Source: Gaiella occulta
GTDB lineage: Bacteria > Actinomycetota > Thermoleophilia > Gaiellales > Gaiellaceae
Assembly (NCBI RefSeq): GCF_003351045.1
Contig: NZ_QQZY01000006.1
Span: 140,125-204,124 of the forward strand
Direction: 5' to 3'
DNA: 64,000 nt
Shown here piece by piece: positions 1 through 8,158 of the stretch (its first letter is position 1; each line of letters begins with the position of its first letter). Under the pieces are notes generated by a model. The model searched no databases. It was not told where the DNA came from and saw only the letters and a program-made list of their open reading frames with translations. The position numbers and the translations under genes are program-made.

Positions 1-170
1 CATCGCGAAGCCCCGCCTCCAGGAGGCCAATGCGCTTCTCCGGCGACCGGCGCCCCGAGCGTCCGCTTCTTGCCGGCATGCTCGCCGCGGCCACCCGCCG
101 GCCTCTCCAACGCCGGAAGCGCACGCGGCGCGACCGCTCGAGCCGGGAGACCGGGTACAGGCCGTCGGTG
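1..170. other. Left edge, no gene supported
   Basis: 170 bp in which several frames are open on both strands, as expected in GC-rich DNA, but none shows a recognisable protein or start signal. Confidence 0.4.
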
Positions 171-437
171 TCAGCGAAGGATCGTGTTTCGGATCTCGAC
201 GACGGTCGGCGGAGGCAGAGTTGCGGGCAGGCTCGGCTTGACGTGTGTCTCGAAGAACCGGCTCCAGTCTCCCTCCGCCTCCCAGAGCTCGGTGACGGTG
301 ACGCCGTCGGCGTCGGCGGTTGCCGCATGGGCGATGAAGCCGTCGGCGCCGCGGAGGGGGCCGGCCAGGTGGGCGGCGGTCTCGTCGTAGGCTTCGCCTG
401 GCAAGCCGGGGATGCGGGACGTCACGATCACGGGCAT
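171..437 (-). CDS. Small ABM-like dimeric alpha/beta-barrel protein
   Basis: 88 residues. The sequence opens with MPVIVTSRIPGLPGEAYD and has the beta-alpha-beta pattern of small antibiotic-biosynthesis-monooxygenase-like (dimeric alpha/beta barrel) proteins, including a 'GFIAHAA' strand and a 'TVTELWEAEGDWSRFFE' segment. The ATG is preceded by AAAGGAC at good spacing. It lies 28 bp downstream of the cupin gene on the same strand, so the two are probably cotranscribed. No catalytic residue can be assigned and the substrate is unknown. It could be a small oxygenase or a ligand-binding stress protein. Confidence 0.7.
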   Translation of the reverse strand: MPVIVTSRIPGLPGEAYDETAAHLAGPLRGADGFIAHAATADADGVTVTELWEAEGDWSRFFETHVKPSLPATLPPPTVVEIRNTILR

Positions 438-465
438 GGGTCGTCCTTTCTCGGAGGGGTAGCTG

Positions 466-912
466 TCAGGGCACAGCGGTGAGGCCGTGGCGCCGCATGA
501 CGACGGCGATATCGGTGGGATCGGGAGGGCCGCCGGCCGCGGCGTGCACGACCGCGGCGACATCCCGGAAGTAGCCCGGACCGAGGACACCGGGGCTGAC
601 GATCGCAAGCACGGTGGCGTCGCCGTCGCCGTTGTTGTCGAAGCGGTGGACAGCGCCGCGGCGGATGCAGACGACCTCGCCGGGCCCGACATCGACGGGC
701 GCGCCCTCGATCGTCCAGGTAAGCACGCCGTGGAGGCCGTAGATCGTCTCCTCGTAGCCGTCGTGGCTGTGGGCGACCGGCACCTTCGCGCCAGCCGGAA
801 CGTCGCACTCGAAGACCGCCACGGTCCCTCCCGAGGCATCGCCCTCGACGAGGAACCTGATCGCGACCGGCCCGATCCTGATCTCTTCACGCGTTGTCGG
901 CGACATCTGCAT
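466..912 (-). CDS. Cupin-domain protein
   Basis: 148 residues. A single conserved cupin barrel is visible: a first motif around residues 48-62 (HSHDGYEETIYGLHG), giving two His and a Glu as likely metal ligands, and a second motif with GPGEVVCIRRGAVHRF near residues 76-91. This fits a small metal-binding cupin of unknown substrate. It is the first gene of a two-gene unit with the ABM-like protein and is divergent from a MarR-type regulator. The shared 40-bp intergenic region contains a strong inverted repeat, so MarR control is likely. Enzyme activity cannot be assigned from the sequence. Confidence 0.8.
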   Translation of the reverse strand: MQMSPTTREEIRIGPVAIRFLVEGDASGGTVAVFECDVPAGAKVPVAHSHDGYEETIYGLHGVLTWTIEGAPVDVGPGEVVCIRRGAVHRFDNNGDGDATVLAIVSPGVLGPGYFRDVAAVVHAAAGGPPDPTDIAVVMRRHGLTAVP

Positions 913-929
913 CCGTCCCGTTCGTCAAG

Positions 930-987
930 GTGGTAAAGTAACTTGACGTTATATGACGGGCCAGAGATCGTCAAGTTCTTTTACCAC
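930..987. promoter_or_regulatory. Large inverted repeat between cupin and marR genes (probable MarR operator)
   Basis: The left arm GTGGTAAAGTAACTTGACG (930-948) and right arm CGTCAAGTTCTTTTACCAC (969-987) are inverted copies matching at 17 of 19 positions, separated by 20 bp. The left arm fills the cupin/marR intergenic gap. The right arm lies in the first codons of marR, whose ATG is at 953. Each arm contains an outward CTTGAC/GTCAAG hexamer, and a further GTCAAG lies at 924. Two symmetric half-operators flanking divergent starts is the classic layout for autoregulation by a MarR dimer. Binding is inferred. Confidence 0.65.
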
Positions 988-1426
988 GTCGGTCGGGGCG
1001 GCGTCGCCCGGCCCACCGCTCATCGGCGCGCTCCTACGGATTCCCTGGGAGACGGTGCGGCGGCGGATGCTCGAACGCCTCCACGAGCGCGGCTTCGACG
1101 ACCTCGACGCTGCGCACCTGAACGTCCTCCAGTATCCGGGACCCCAAGGCATGCGGCCTTCCGACCTGGCCGCGCGGCTGCGCATCAGCAAGCAGGCGCT
1201 GAACTACCTGCTGAGGGACCTCGAGCGCCGCGGGTATACCGAACGGCGCCCCGATCCGGAGGACATGCGATCGAGACGAATCGTCCTGACGCGACGCGGC
1301 CACTCGGCGGTGAGAGTGATCCGCGAGGCCGTTGGCGATACCGAGCGCGAGTGGGCCCAGGAGATCGGCCCGAAGCGGTTCGCCCAGTTGCGCGCCCTGC
1401 TGCTCGAGCTCAACGAGCTCTCCTGA
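953..1426 (+). CDS. MarR-family transcriptional regulator
   Basis: 157 residues with a winged-helix core: 'LRISKQALNYLLRDLERRGYTERR' is the recognition-helix region (about residues 80-103), followed by the wing 'DPEDMRSRRIVLTRRG' that is diagnostic of MarR proteins. The C-terminal helices supply the dimer interface. ATG at 953 is the only usable start, because an in-frame TGA lies just upstream and no ATG/GTG/TTG follows until the domain itself. It is divergent from the cupin/ABM pair, with an inverted repeat across its start, so it most likely represses both itself and that pair. The ligand is unknown. Confidence 0.85.
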   Translation: MTGQRSSSSFTTSVGAASPGPPLIGALLRIPWETVRRRMLERLHERGFDDLDAAHLNVLQYPGPQGMRPSDLAARLRISKQALNYLLRDLERRGYTERRPDPEDMRSRRIVLTRRGHSAVRVIREAVGDTEREWAQEIGPKRFAQLRALLLELNELS

Positions 1427-1471
1427 CGTCCACGGATGCGCGCGGACGGCGGCACCGCGAGAGCGAACGGT

Positions 1472-1501
1472 CGCCGCCGCGAGCGTGCTCTCGCGGCGGC
1501 G
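1472..1501. terminator. Bidirectional hairpin between convergent marR and mazG
   Basis: A perfect 12-bp GC stem (CGCCGCCGCGAG at 1472-1483 with its complement at 1490-1501) and a 6-nt loop sits in the 113-bp gap between two convergent genes. There is no clear T-run on either side, so it resembles the GC-rich terminators of actinobacteria rather than a textbook intrinsic terminator. Confidence 0.55.
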
Positions 1502-1539
1502 GGCGGTCCGTCCGGGAGCGGGCGCGTTGCCCCCGGCCC

Positions 1540-2340
1540 CTACGGGTGCAGGAGCCGCTCCTTGGCGCGTATGTACCAGGCCTCCTGGGCGTCGAGGGCG
1601 AGCTCGCTCCACGTCTCCCCCGCCTCGGCGGCGAGGCGCTCGGCCAGCTCGACGCGCTCGACGAAGCGCCGGTTCGTGCCGCGGAGCGCGAGCTCGGGGT
1701 CGACGTTCACGAGGCGGGCGAGGTTGACGGCGGCGAAGAGCAGGTCGCCGATCTCCGCGAACACGGCGGCGTCGGGCTCGGTCTCGGCGGCCGGGCGGCC
1801 GCTGCGGTCGAGCTCCAGCTCGAGCTCCGCGAGCTCCTCGCGCACCTTCGCGAGCGGCCCGTCGAGGTCGGGCCAGTCGAAGCCGACCGCAGCGGCGCGG
1901 CGCTGCAGCTTGCGCGCGCGCAGCAGGGCGGGGAGCGCCTCCGGGACGTCGTGGAAGACGCCCTCGCGGCCCTCCTGCTCGGTCTTGATCTCCTCCCAGC
2001 GCTCGCGCACCCGCCCGGCGCTGGCGGCCTCGGCGTCGCCGAACACGTGAGGATGCCTGCGCACGAGCTTGGCGTGCACGGCGCGGGCGACCTGCTCGAG
2101 GTCGCCGTCGCCCTGCTCCTCGAGCAGCAGCGCCAGGAAGTAGGTCTGGAAGAGCAGGTCGCCGAGCTCGTCGCGCAGCTTGGCGGGATCGCCGTCGTTG
2201 GCCGCGTCGGCGACCTCGTACGCCTCCTCGACGGTGTGTGGCACGATCGTGCGCGCCGTCTGCTCGCGGTCCCACGGGCACTCACGACGGAGGCGCCGCG
2301 TCAGCTCCTGCAGCTCGATCAGCGCCTCGGCGAGCGCCAT
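1540..2340 (-). CDS. mazG: Nucleoside triphosphate pyrophosphohydrolase MazG
   Basis: 266 residues. The N-terminal domain begins with LRRECPWDREQT, the MazG signature, followed by 'EEAYEVADA' and 'DELGDLLFQTYF', which carry the E-x-x-E and E-x-x-D metal ligands. A second MazG-like half follows, with 'KVREELAELELEL' and 'EIGDLLFAAVNLARL'. The two-domain form hydrolyses all NTPs to NMP and pyrophosphate as a housecleaning activity. It starts 4 bp downstream of the PrsA-like gene and is the last gene of rplY-pth-mfd-prsA-mazG, as in Firmicutes. The start follows from that tight spacing. Confidence 0.93.
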   Translation of the reverse strand: MALAEALIELQELTRRLRRECPWDREQTARTIVPHTVEEAYEVADAANDGDPAKLRDELGDLLFQTYFLALLLEEQGDGDLEQVARAVHAKLVRRHPHVFGDAEAASAGRVRERWEEIKTEQEGREGVFHDVPEALPALLRARKLQRRAAAVGFDWPDLDGPLAKVREELAELELELDRSGRPAAETEPDAAVFAEIGDLLFAAVNLARLVNVDPELALRGTNRRFVERVELAERLAAEAGETWSELALDAQEAWYIRAKERLLHP

Positions 2341-2344
2341 GCGG

Positions 2345-3349
2345 CTAGCCGGTCGTCGTCGTGTCGGTCGCGGCCGCGGGCGGGGCGAAGCCCGTCGCGT
2401 ACGCGACCTTCGAGTCGTACGCCTTCTTCGTGTCGGCCGCCCACTTCTGGATCGACTCGCTCTTCTTCGTCTGCTCGAGCTGGCTCCTGATCTGCGCCCT
2501 GACGTCCTTCAACGGCGTCGTCGTGCCGGGCTTGACGTCGGAGATCGGCTGGATCACGTGGTAGCCGAACTGGGTCTTGACCGGGCGCGAGATCTGGTTC
2601 TTCGAGAGCAGGAACGCGGTCGAGTCGAACGGAGCCACGGTCTGGCCGCGCGAGATCGTGAGCCTGCCGCCCTGGCTCTTCGAGCCGGGGTCGAGCGAGT
2701 ACTTCCTGGCGAGCGCGGCGAAGTCGCCGCCGGCCCTGAGCTGGTTGTAGATCCTGTCGGCTTCGGCTTTCGTCTTCACGAGGATGTGGCGCACCTCGCG
2801 GCTCTCCGGCACCGCGTACTGCCGCTTGTTCTCGTTGTAGTACTTGACGATGTCGGCGTCGCTGACGACCGCGTCCTTCGTGACCTCGTCGTAGAGCTTC
2901 TCGGAGATGAGCTGGGCGTCGATGTCGTCGCGGAACGCCTGGAACGTGTAGCCCTGCTCGGCGAGCTGCTTGTCGAGCTTCTTCTGATCGCCCCCGAAGT
3001 ACTGCTTGCGCACCTGGTCGATCCGCGCCTCGATCTCCTTGTCGGTGACCGCGAGCTTCATCTTGGCGGCCTCCTTCTGGTACTCGGCGCGCTGAACCAG
3101 GAACGCGACGGCCTGGGTCTGCAGCGACTGGTACTCGGCCGTGCCGGCCTTCGGGAAGGCCCGCTTCTGGGAGGTGTACGACTTCTTCGCACGGCCGATC
3201 AGCGCTTCCAGGTCAGCCTTGCTGATGACGGTGCCGTCGACGACCGCGACGGCGTCCTTCGGGACCTTGTTGTCGCTGCCGCCACAGCCTGCGGCGACGA
3301 GCACGGCGGCGGCGACGAGGAGCGGAAGGGCGATGCGAATCGGCTTCAT
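2345..3349 (-). CDS. PrsA/SurA-type peptidyl-prolyl isomerase lipoprotein
   Basis: 334 residues from the ATG at 3349, which places a lipoprotein signal (MKPIRIALPLLVAAAVLVAAGC) at the N terminus; Cys22 would be acylated. A SurA-N-like helical chaperone part (about 40-185) is followed by one parvulin domain at about 190-290, with 'REVRHILVKTKAEADRI', 'FAALARKYSLDPGSKSQGG' and 'FGYHVIQ'. The tail is rich in Ala, Asp and Thr. It probably folds exported proteins outside the membrane. An upstream in-frame ATG at 3391 would put the signal peptide internally, so it is rejected. It lies between mfd and mazG. Confidence 0.9.
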   Translation of the reverse strand: MKPIRIALPLLVAAAVLVAAGCGGSDNKVPKDAVAVVDGTVISKADLEALIGRAKKSYTSQKRAFPKAGTAEYQSLQTQAVAFLVQRAEYQKEAAKMKLAVTDKEIEARIDQVRKQYFGGDQKKLDKQLAEQGYTFQAFRDDIDAQLISEKLYDEVTKDAVVSDADIVKYYNENKRQYAVPESREVRHILVKTKAEADRIYNQLRAGGDFAALARKYSLDPGSKSQGGRLTISRGQTVAPFDSTAFLLSKNQISRPVKTQFGYHVIQPISDVKPGTTTPLKDVRAQIRSQLEQTKKSESIQKWAADTKKAYDSKVAYATGFAPPAAATDTTTTG

Positions 3350-3470
3350 GGAGAGTGGCTTTCCTGTGCGCGGGACGGGAGGCGGACTCACGATGTATAG
3401 ATGAGCACGCGTTAATTCGCTGTTGTGGTCTGTTCGGATCCTGCGCGCGCGTCCGCGGAAGACGCCACGT

Positions 3471-6400
3471 TCATGCGGCCGAACGGGCCGCGACTATAGC
3501 ATCGGCGAGCCCGAGCGCCCCCTCGAGGTTGTCGGTGCGGAGGGCGATCTCGCGCTTGTGGCCCGTGTAGACGACGGTGTCGGCGAGCTCGCGCAGCGCC
3601 CGCAGCTCCTGCGAGCCGAGCACGAGCGGGCCGACCGTCGCACGGCCGCCGCGATAGACGAGGTAGTCGGCGCCGATGCGCGCGAGCTTCAGCTTCGCCT
3701 CCTGGATCGCGAACAGGTTCTCGACGGGCTCGGGCAGCGGCCCGTAGCGATCCTCGGTCGCGGCCCGCAGCTCACGCAGCTCGTCGTCGTGCTCGACGAG
3801 CGCGAGGCGGCGGTGCAGGTCGATCTTGAGCGCCTCGGAGGCGACGTAGGCGGCGGGGATGAACGCGTCCACGCGCGCGTCGACGCGAACCGGGCGGACG
3901 GCGAGGCGCCTCTGCCCGGACAGCTCCGCGACCGCCTCGTTGAGCATCTCGACGTAGAGCTCGAACCCGAGCGCCGCCACGTGCCCGGACTGCTCGGCTC
4001 CGAGCAGGTCGCCGGCGCCGCGGATCTCGAGGTCGCGCATCGCGATCTGGAAGCCTGCTCCGAGCTCGGTGTGGTCGGCGAGCGTGGCGAGCCGGGCCCG
4101 CGCCTCGGGCGTGAGCTCCGACGCATCGGGGTAGAGGAGGTAGGCGTGCGCGGTCACATCGGAGCGGCCGACGCGTCCACGGATCTGGTAGAGCTGGCTG
4201 AGACCGAGCGTGTCCGCACGATCGACGACGAGCGTGTTCGCCTGCGGGATGTCGATGCCCGACTCGATGATCGTGGTCGAGACGAGCACGTCCGCGTCGC
4301 CGGCGAGGAACGCGTGCATCCGCTCCTCGAGCTCTCGCTCTCCCATCTGGCCGTGGGCGACGAGGAAGCGCAGGTCGGGGCACAGCTGCTGCAGCTTCGC
4401 CTGCACCTCGTCGATCGACTCGACGCGGTTGTGCAGGTAGAAGGACTGGCCGCCGCGGGCGTGCTCGCGCTCGAGCGCGCTCCGGATCAGATCCTCGTCG
4501 TACTCGCCGACGGTGGTGCGGATCGGGCGCCTGCCCTCGGGCGGGGTCTCGATGATGGAGATGTCGCGCAGGCCGGACAGCGACATGTGCAGGGTGCGCG
4601 GGATCGGCGTGGCCGAGAGGGCGAGCACGTCGACCTCGAGGCGCAGCGACCGCATGAGCTCCTTCTGGGCGACGCCGAAGCGCTGCTCCTCGTCGAGGAT
4701 CACGAGCCCGAGCTCCTTCGGGATGACGTCGCGCGAGAGCACGCGGTGGGTGCCGACGAGCACGTCGACCTTGCCCGCCGCGAAGTCCGCGAGCACCTTC
4801 CTCGTCTCCGCCGGCTTGCGGAAGCGCGAGACCATCTCGACGTTGACGGGAAAGTCGCGGTAGCGCTCGCGGAACGTGTTCCAGTGCTGCTCGGCGAGGA
4901 TGGTGGTGGGGCACAGCACGAGCACCTGCTTGCCGTTCACGGCGACGGCGAACGCGGCTCGAACGGCAACCTCGGTCTTGCCGTACCCGACATCGCCGCA
5001 GACGAGGCGGTCCATCGGCCGGCCGGACTCGAGGTCCTCCTTGACCGCCTCGATCGCGCGCGCCTGGTCGTCGGTCTCGCGGTACGGGAAGGACGCCTCG
5101 AGCCGCTCGAGCCACTCGTTGGAGAGGTCGAACGTGACGCCCTCGGCGCGCTGGCGCTGCGCGTACAGCGAGAGCAGCTCGCCGGCGAGCTCGCGCACCG
5201 ACTCGCGCGCGCGTGACTTGAGGTTCTGCCAGGCCTTGCCGCCGAGCTTCGAGAGGGACGGCGCCCCGGCGTCTGCGCCGATGTAGCGGGAGAGCTTGCC
5301 GAGCTGCTCGTGGGGCACGTAGAGGCGGTCCTCGCCGCGGAACGCGAGGAAGAGGTAGTCGCGCGTGACACCTGCGACCTCCTTCGTCTCGAAGCCGAGC
5401 AGCTTGCCGACGCCGTGATCCTCGTGCACGACGTGGTCGCCGACGCGCAGGTCGGCGAACGTGGCGAGGGCACGTCCGAGCCTGACGTCGGCGCGCGGGG
5501 GCTTCTTGCGGAAGACCTGCGTGTCGGGCAGCAGCACGAGGCCGAGCTCGCGCCACACGAAGCCGCGCCTGGCCGTCGAGACGGCGAAGCGCACGCCCGC
5601 CTCGCGCGGCAGCGCCTCGCCGTCGGCGAGCATGCCGGTCGTGACCTTGCGCAGCAACGCGTCCTGTCGCAGCGCCTCGCCCCTGTGCGGGAACGCGACG
5701 ACGACACGGTTACCGGAGCGCACGAAGCCGGCAAGCTCGTTCTCTGCCTCGGCGAGGCCGCGAGCGGCGATCGCCGGCCGCTGCGCCTCGAACTGGAACG
5801 CCTGACCGCGCGGGAACGGGTCGAGCTCCGCGGCACCGTCGAGCGACGGCGGCGGCAGCCCCTCCTCCTCCCAGACGGCGCGCACGTCGTCCGGCTGCCA
5901 GACGACGTCGGGCGGGCGGTCGACCGGCGCGACGAGGTCGTCGGGCGCCGGGGCGGCGTGCACGTCGCCCCGGGAGTCGGGCGGTAGCGCGGCCTCGACG
6001 AGGTCGCGCCGGCGCTCTGCGGCGGGATACACGTCCACGTCCGCGACCGGATGCAGAGCCCGCTGCGTGAACGGCGAGAACGCCCGCACCTGCTCGATCT
6101 CGTCGCCGAACAGCTCGACGCGCAGGGGCTCGCGGCCGGTCGCCGGGAACACGTCGACGATGCCCCCGCGGACGGCGAACTGGCCGCGTTCCTCGACCCG
6201 GTCGACGCGCTCGTAGCCGCCGAGCACGAGCGCCTGCGAGAGGCCGTCGATGCCGGGCTCGTCCCCGACCCGGAGGCGGACGGGCCGAGGGCGCTGCGCC
6301 GCGGGCGGCATCCCCTCGGCGAGGGCGGCGGCGGACGCGCACACGAGCCCCCCGGCCGCGAGCACCGCGAGCGCGCGGGCGCGCTCGCCGACGAGGTGCG

Positions 6401-6686
6401 GGGGCGGCTCGAGGCCCGACGCGAGCGAGACGCCGCGGCTCGGCAGCAGCGCGACCGCGTCGGCGCCGAGATACCAAGAGACGGCGTCCGCCGCGTCGCG
6501 GGCGTCGGCGTCCTCGGCGAGCAGCACGAGAATGCCGCGCCCGAGCTCTTCGTGCAGCGTCGCGAGCAACAGCGGCAGAGCGGGCTCGGAGACGCGCGCG
6601 CGGGCAGGCCATGCCTTCACGAACGCCTGGAAGCGCTCGTTGGCGGCAAGCTCGGCGATGAAGGCGTGAAGCGGAGTGCGGTCCAT
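3471..6686 (-). CDS. mfd: Transcription-repair coupling factor Mfd
   Basis: About 1071 residues from the ATG opening MDRTPLHAF; a start 33 bp further out is also possible. Order: UvrB-like N-terminal module (about 1-350), CarD-like RNA-polymerase interaction domain with 'LRVGDHVVHEDHGVGKLLGF' (about 410-430), and a RecG-like translocase with the Walker A motif GDVGYGKTEVA (about 565), DEEQ box (about 665) and 'QIRGRVGRS' motif VI (about 840). A C-terminal TRCF domain follows. Mfd displaces stalled RNA polymerase and recruits UvrA for transcription-coupled repair. It sits 80 bp after pth and slightly shorter than the usual 1150 residues. Confidence 0.97.
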   Translation of the reverse strand: MDRTPLHAFIAELAANERFQAFVKAWPARARVSEPALPLLLATLHEELGRGILVLLAEDADARDAADAVSWYLGADAVALLPSRGVSLASGLEPPPHLVGERARALAVLAAGGLVCASAAALAEGMPPAAQRPRPVRLRVGDEPGIDGLSQALVLGGYERVDRVEERGQFAVRGGIVDVFPATGREPLRVELFGDEIEQVRAFSPFTQRALHPVADVDVYPAAERRRDLVEAALPPDSRGDVHAAPAPDDLVAPVDRPPDVVWQPDDVRAVWEEEGLPPPSLDGAAELDPFPRGQAFQFEAQRPAIAARGLAEAENELAGFVRSGNRVVVAFPHRGEALRQDALLRKVTTGMLADGEALPREAGVRFAVSTARRGFVWRELGLVLLPDTQVFRKKPPRADVRLGRALATFADLRVGDHVVHEDHGVGKLLGFETKEVAGVTRDYLFLAFRGEDRLYVPHEQLGKLSRYIGADAGAPSLSKLGGKAWQNLKSRARESVRELAGELLSLYAQRQRAEGVTFDLSNEWLERLEASFPYRETDDQARAIEAVKEDLESGRPMDRLVCGDVGYGKTEVAVRAAFAVAVNGKQVLVLCPTTILAEQHWNTFRERYRDFPVNVEMVSRFRKPAETRKVLADFAAGKVDVLVGTHRVLSRDVIPKELGLVILDEEQRFGVAQKELMRSLRLEVDVLALSATPIPRTLHMSLSGLRDISIIETPPEGRRPIRTTVGEYDEDLIRSALEREHARGGQSFYLHNRVESIDEVQAKLQQLCPDLRFLVAHGQMGERELEERMHAFLAGDADVLVSTTIIESGIDIPQANTLVVDRADTLGLSQLYQIRGRVGRSDVTAHAYLLYPDASELTPEARARLATLADHTELGAGFQIAMRDLEIRGAGDLLGAEQSGHVAALGFELYVEMLNEAVAELSGQRRLAVRPVRVDARVDAFIPAAYVASEALKIDLHRRLALVEHDDELRELRAATEDRYGPLPEPVENLFAIQEAKLKLARIGADYLVYRGGRATVGPLVLGSQELRALRELADTVVYTGHKREIALRTDNLEGALGLADAIVAARSAA

Positions 6687-6766
6687 GCAGATGGCGGGAC
6701 ACGGGCCCCGCCGGGCCATCGTAGCCGCGTGCGGCGGCCCCGATCGCTCCCGCGCTGCGGCAGCGA

Positions 6767-7360
6767 TCAGTTGTAGCGCTTCTGCGTGGCCTCGAGGCCG
6801 TCGTGGACGATCGACTCGACCGCGTCGGCCGACCGCGCCACGAGCGCGTCCGCGTCGTCTGCGGGCGCAAACGGCGAGAGCACGTAGTCCGCGACGGGAC
6901 GGGGGTCGCCGCGCTGCGGCCGGCCGACGCCGACGCGCAGCCGCAGGAACTCCTGCGTCCCGAGCGCCCGCGCGATCGACCGCAGGCCGTTGTGCCCGGC
7001 GAGGCCGCCGCCCGCCCGCGCCTGCAGCCTGCCGGTGGCGAGGTCGACGTCGTCGTGCACGACGAGGATCCGCTCGGGCGCCACCTTGAAGAAGCGTGCG
7101 GCGGCGGCGAGCGAGCGGCCGGAGTCGTTCATGTACGTCTCCGGCTGCAGCAGCGCCACGCGCGCGTCCCCGAGGCGCACCTGCGCGAGCCTGCCGCTGT
7201 GCTTGCCCTTGAACGCGCCCGCGTGCCGCCGTGCCAGCTCGTCGACGACCATGAAGCCGACGTTGTGGCGGTCGTGCGCATGCTCGCGGCCCGGGTTGCC
7301 GAGGCCGACGACGAGTAGGTCCAGCGTCGAGGCCCCCTCGGCCCGACGGCGGAGCGGCAA
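6767..7360 (-). CDS. pth: Peptidyl-tRNA hydrolase
   Basis: 197 residues. It shows the bacterial Pth1 signatures 'LVVGLGNPGREHAHDRHNVGF' split over strand 1 (catalytic His in RHNVG), 'LLQPETYMNDSG', 'VVHDDVDL' (catalytic Asp) and 'GGGLAGHNGLRS'. It releases peptides from tRNA after premature dissociation. The ATG at 7360 lies 3 bp after the rplY stop, so translation is probably coupled. The first 12 residues precede the usual start of the domain, but no other start codon is available. Confidence 0.96.
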   Translation of the reverse strand: MPLRRRAEGASTLDLLVVGLGNPGREHAHDRHNVGFMVVDELARRHAGAFKGKHSGRLAQVRLGDARVALLQPETYMNDSGRSLAAAARFFKVAPERILVVHDDVDLATGRLQARAGGGLAGHNGLRSIARALGTQEFLRLRVGVGRPQRGDPRPVADYVLSPFAPADDADALVARSADAVESIVHDGLEATQKRYN

Positions 7361-7363
7361 GGA

Positions 7364-8041
7364 CTACTCCCCGGCTTGGGGCTCGTCGGCGGCAGCCTCT
7401 TCCGAGGCGCCCTCCACGGATGCCGCGGGCGTCTCGCCGCCTACCTCGCCCTCGGCTTCCGCGCCCTCTTCGAGGCCGCGCGGGGACGTGCAGTTCGCGA
7501 GCACCGTCTCGGGGTCGTCGAGGAACGTGACGCCCTCGAGCGCCGGGAGGTCGCTGAGCCGCAACAGCTCGCCGAGCTGCAGCGCGGAGAGGTCGACCTC
7601 GATGAACTCCGGGACGTCCGCGGGCAGCGCCTCGACGGAGAGCTCGCGCGCGACCTGCTGGACGACGCCGCCCATCTTGGAGCCGGGAGACTCGCCCGCC
7701 AGGTGCACGTTCACCGTCGCCTGGATCGGCTTGTCGAGACGGACCTCGTGGAAGTCGACATGGGTGATCGTGCCCTTCACCGGGTGCCGCTGGTAGTCCT
7801 TCAGCACCGCGTGGTGCGGGGTCTTCTGGCCGTCGATCACGACGTCGACGATGCCGTGCAGGCCCGAGGGCCCCGTGAGCGCGACACGCAGCTCGCGCTC
7901 GCCGACGACGAAGGGCTTGTTGACCTTGCCGTAGAGCACGCCCGGGATCATCCCCTGCCTGCGCAGGCGCTTGGTGTTGCGGCTGCCGATCTGGTCGGCA
8001 CCCCGCTGCTTGACCTCGAGTGTGATCCTGTCCTCGGACAC
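7364..8041 (-). CDS. rplY: 50S ribosomal protein L25 / general stress protein Ctc
   Basis: 225 residues, the long TL5/Ctc form. Residues 1-95 form the 5S rRNA-binding L25 domain ('NTKRLRRQGMIPGVLYGK'). Residues 100-190 are the TL5 C-terminal beta domain ('VDFHEVRLDKPIQATVNVHLAGE' in part). An acidic low-complexity tail of about 35 residues rich in Glu and Ala ends it. It binds 5S rRNA in the large subunit. It heads rplY-pth and is divergent from the hydrolase gene, with its promoter presumably in the short region after 8041. Confidence 0.95.
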   Translation of the reverse strand: MSEDRITLEVKQRGADQIGSRNTKRLRRQGMIPGVLYGKVNKPFVVGERELRVALTGPSGLHGIVDVVIDGQKTPHHAVLKDYQRHPVKGTITHVDFHEVRLDKPIQATVNVHLAGESPGSKMGGVVQQVARELSVEALPADVPEFIEVDLSALQLGELLRLSDLPALEGVTFLDDPETVLANCTSPRGLEEGAEAEGEVGGETPAASVEGASEEAAADEPQAGE

Positions 8042-8158
8042 GGCGGCGAAGTGTAGCGAATGCCTACGGCCGCTCTCGCGGCACTGCGACGGCGCCGGTT
8101 AGAGTCCGCTCGTGCTTCGCCCGCACCCGCCCCGGCGCACCCGCCCGACCGCGGCGCC

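Noticed and set aside
943..2490. Long plus-strand open frame across marR and antisense to mazG
   Set aside because: Arg/Pro/Ala-rich translation without domains; the minus strand encodes a clear MazG and the plus strand a clear MarR in another frame.
3423..5216. Long plus-strand frame opposite mfd
   Set aside because: Shadow of Mfd; composition dominated by Arg/Val/Glu typical of antisense frames in GC-rich genes.
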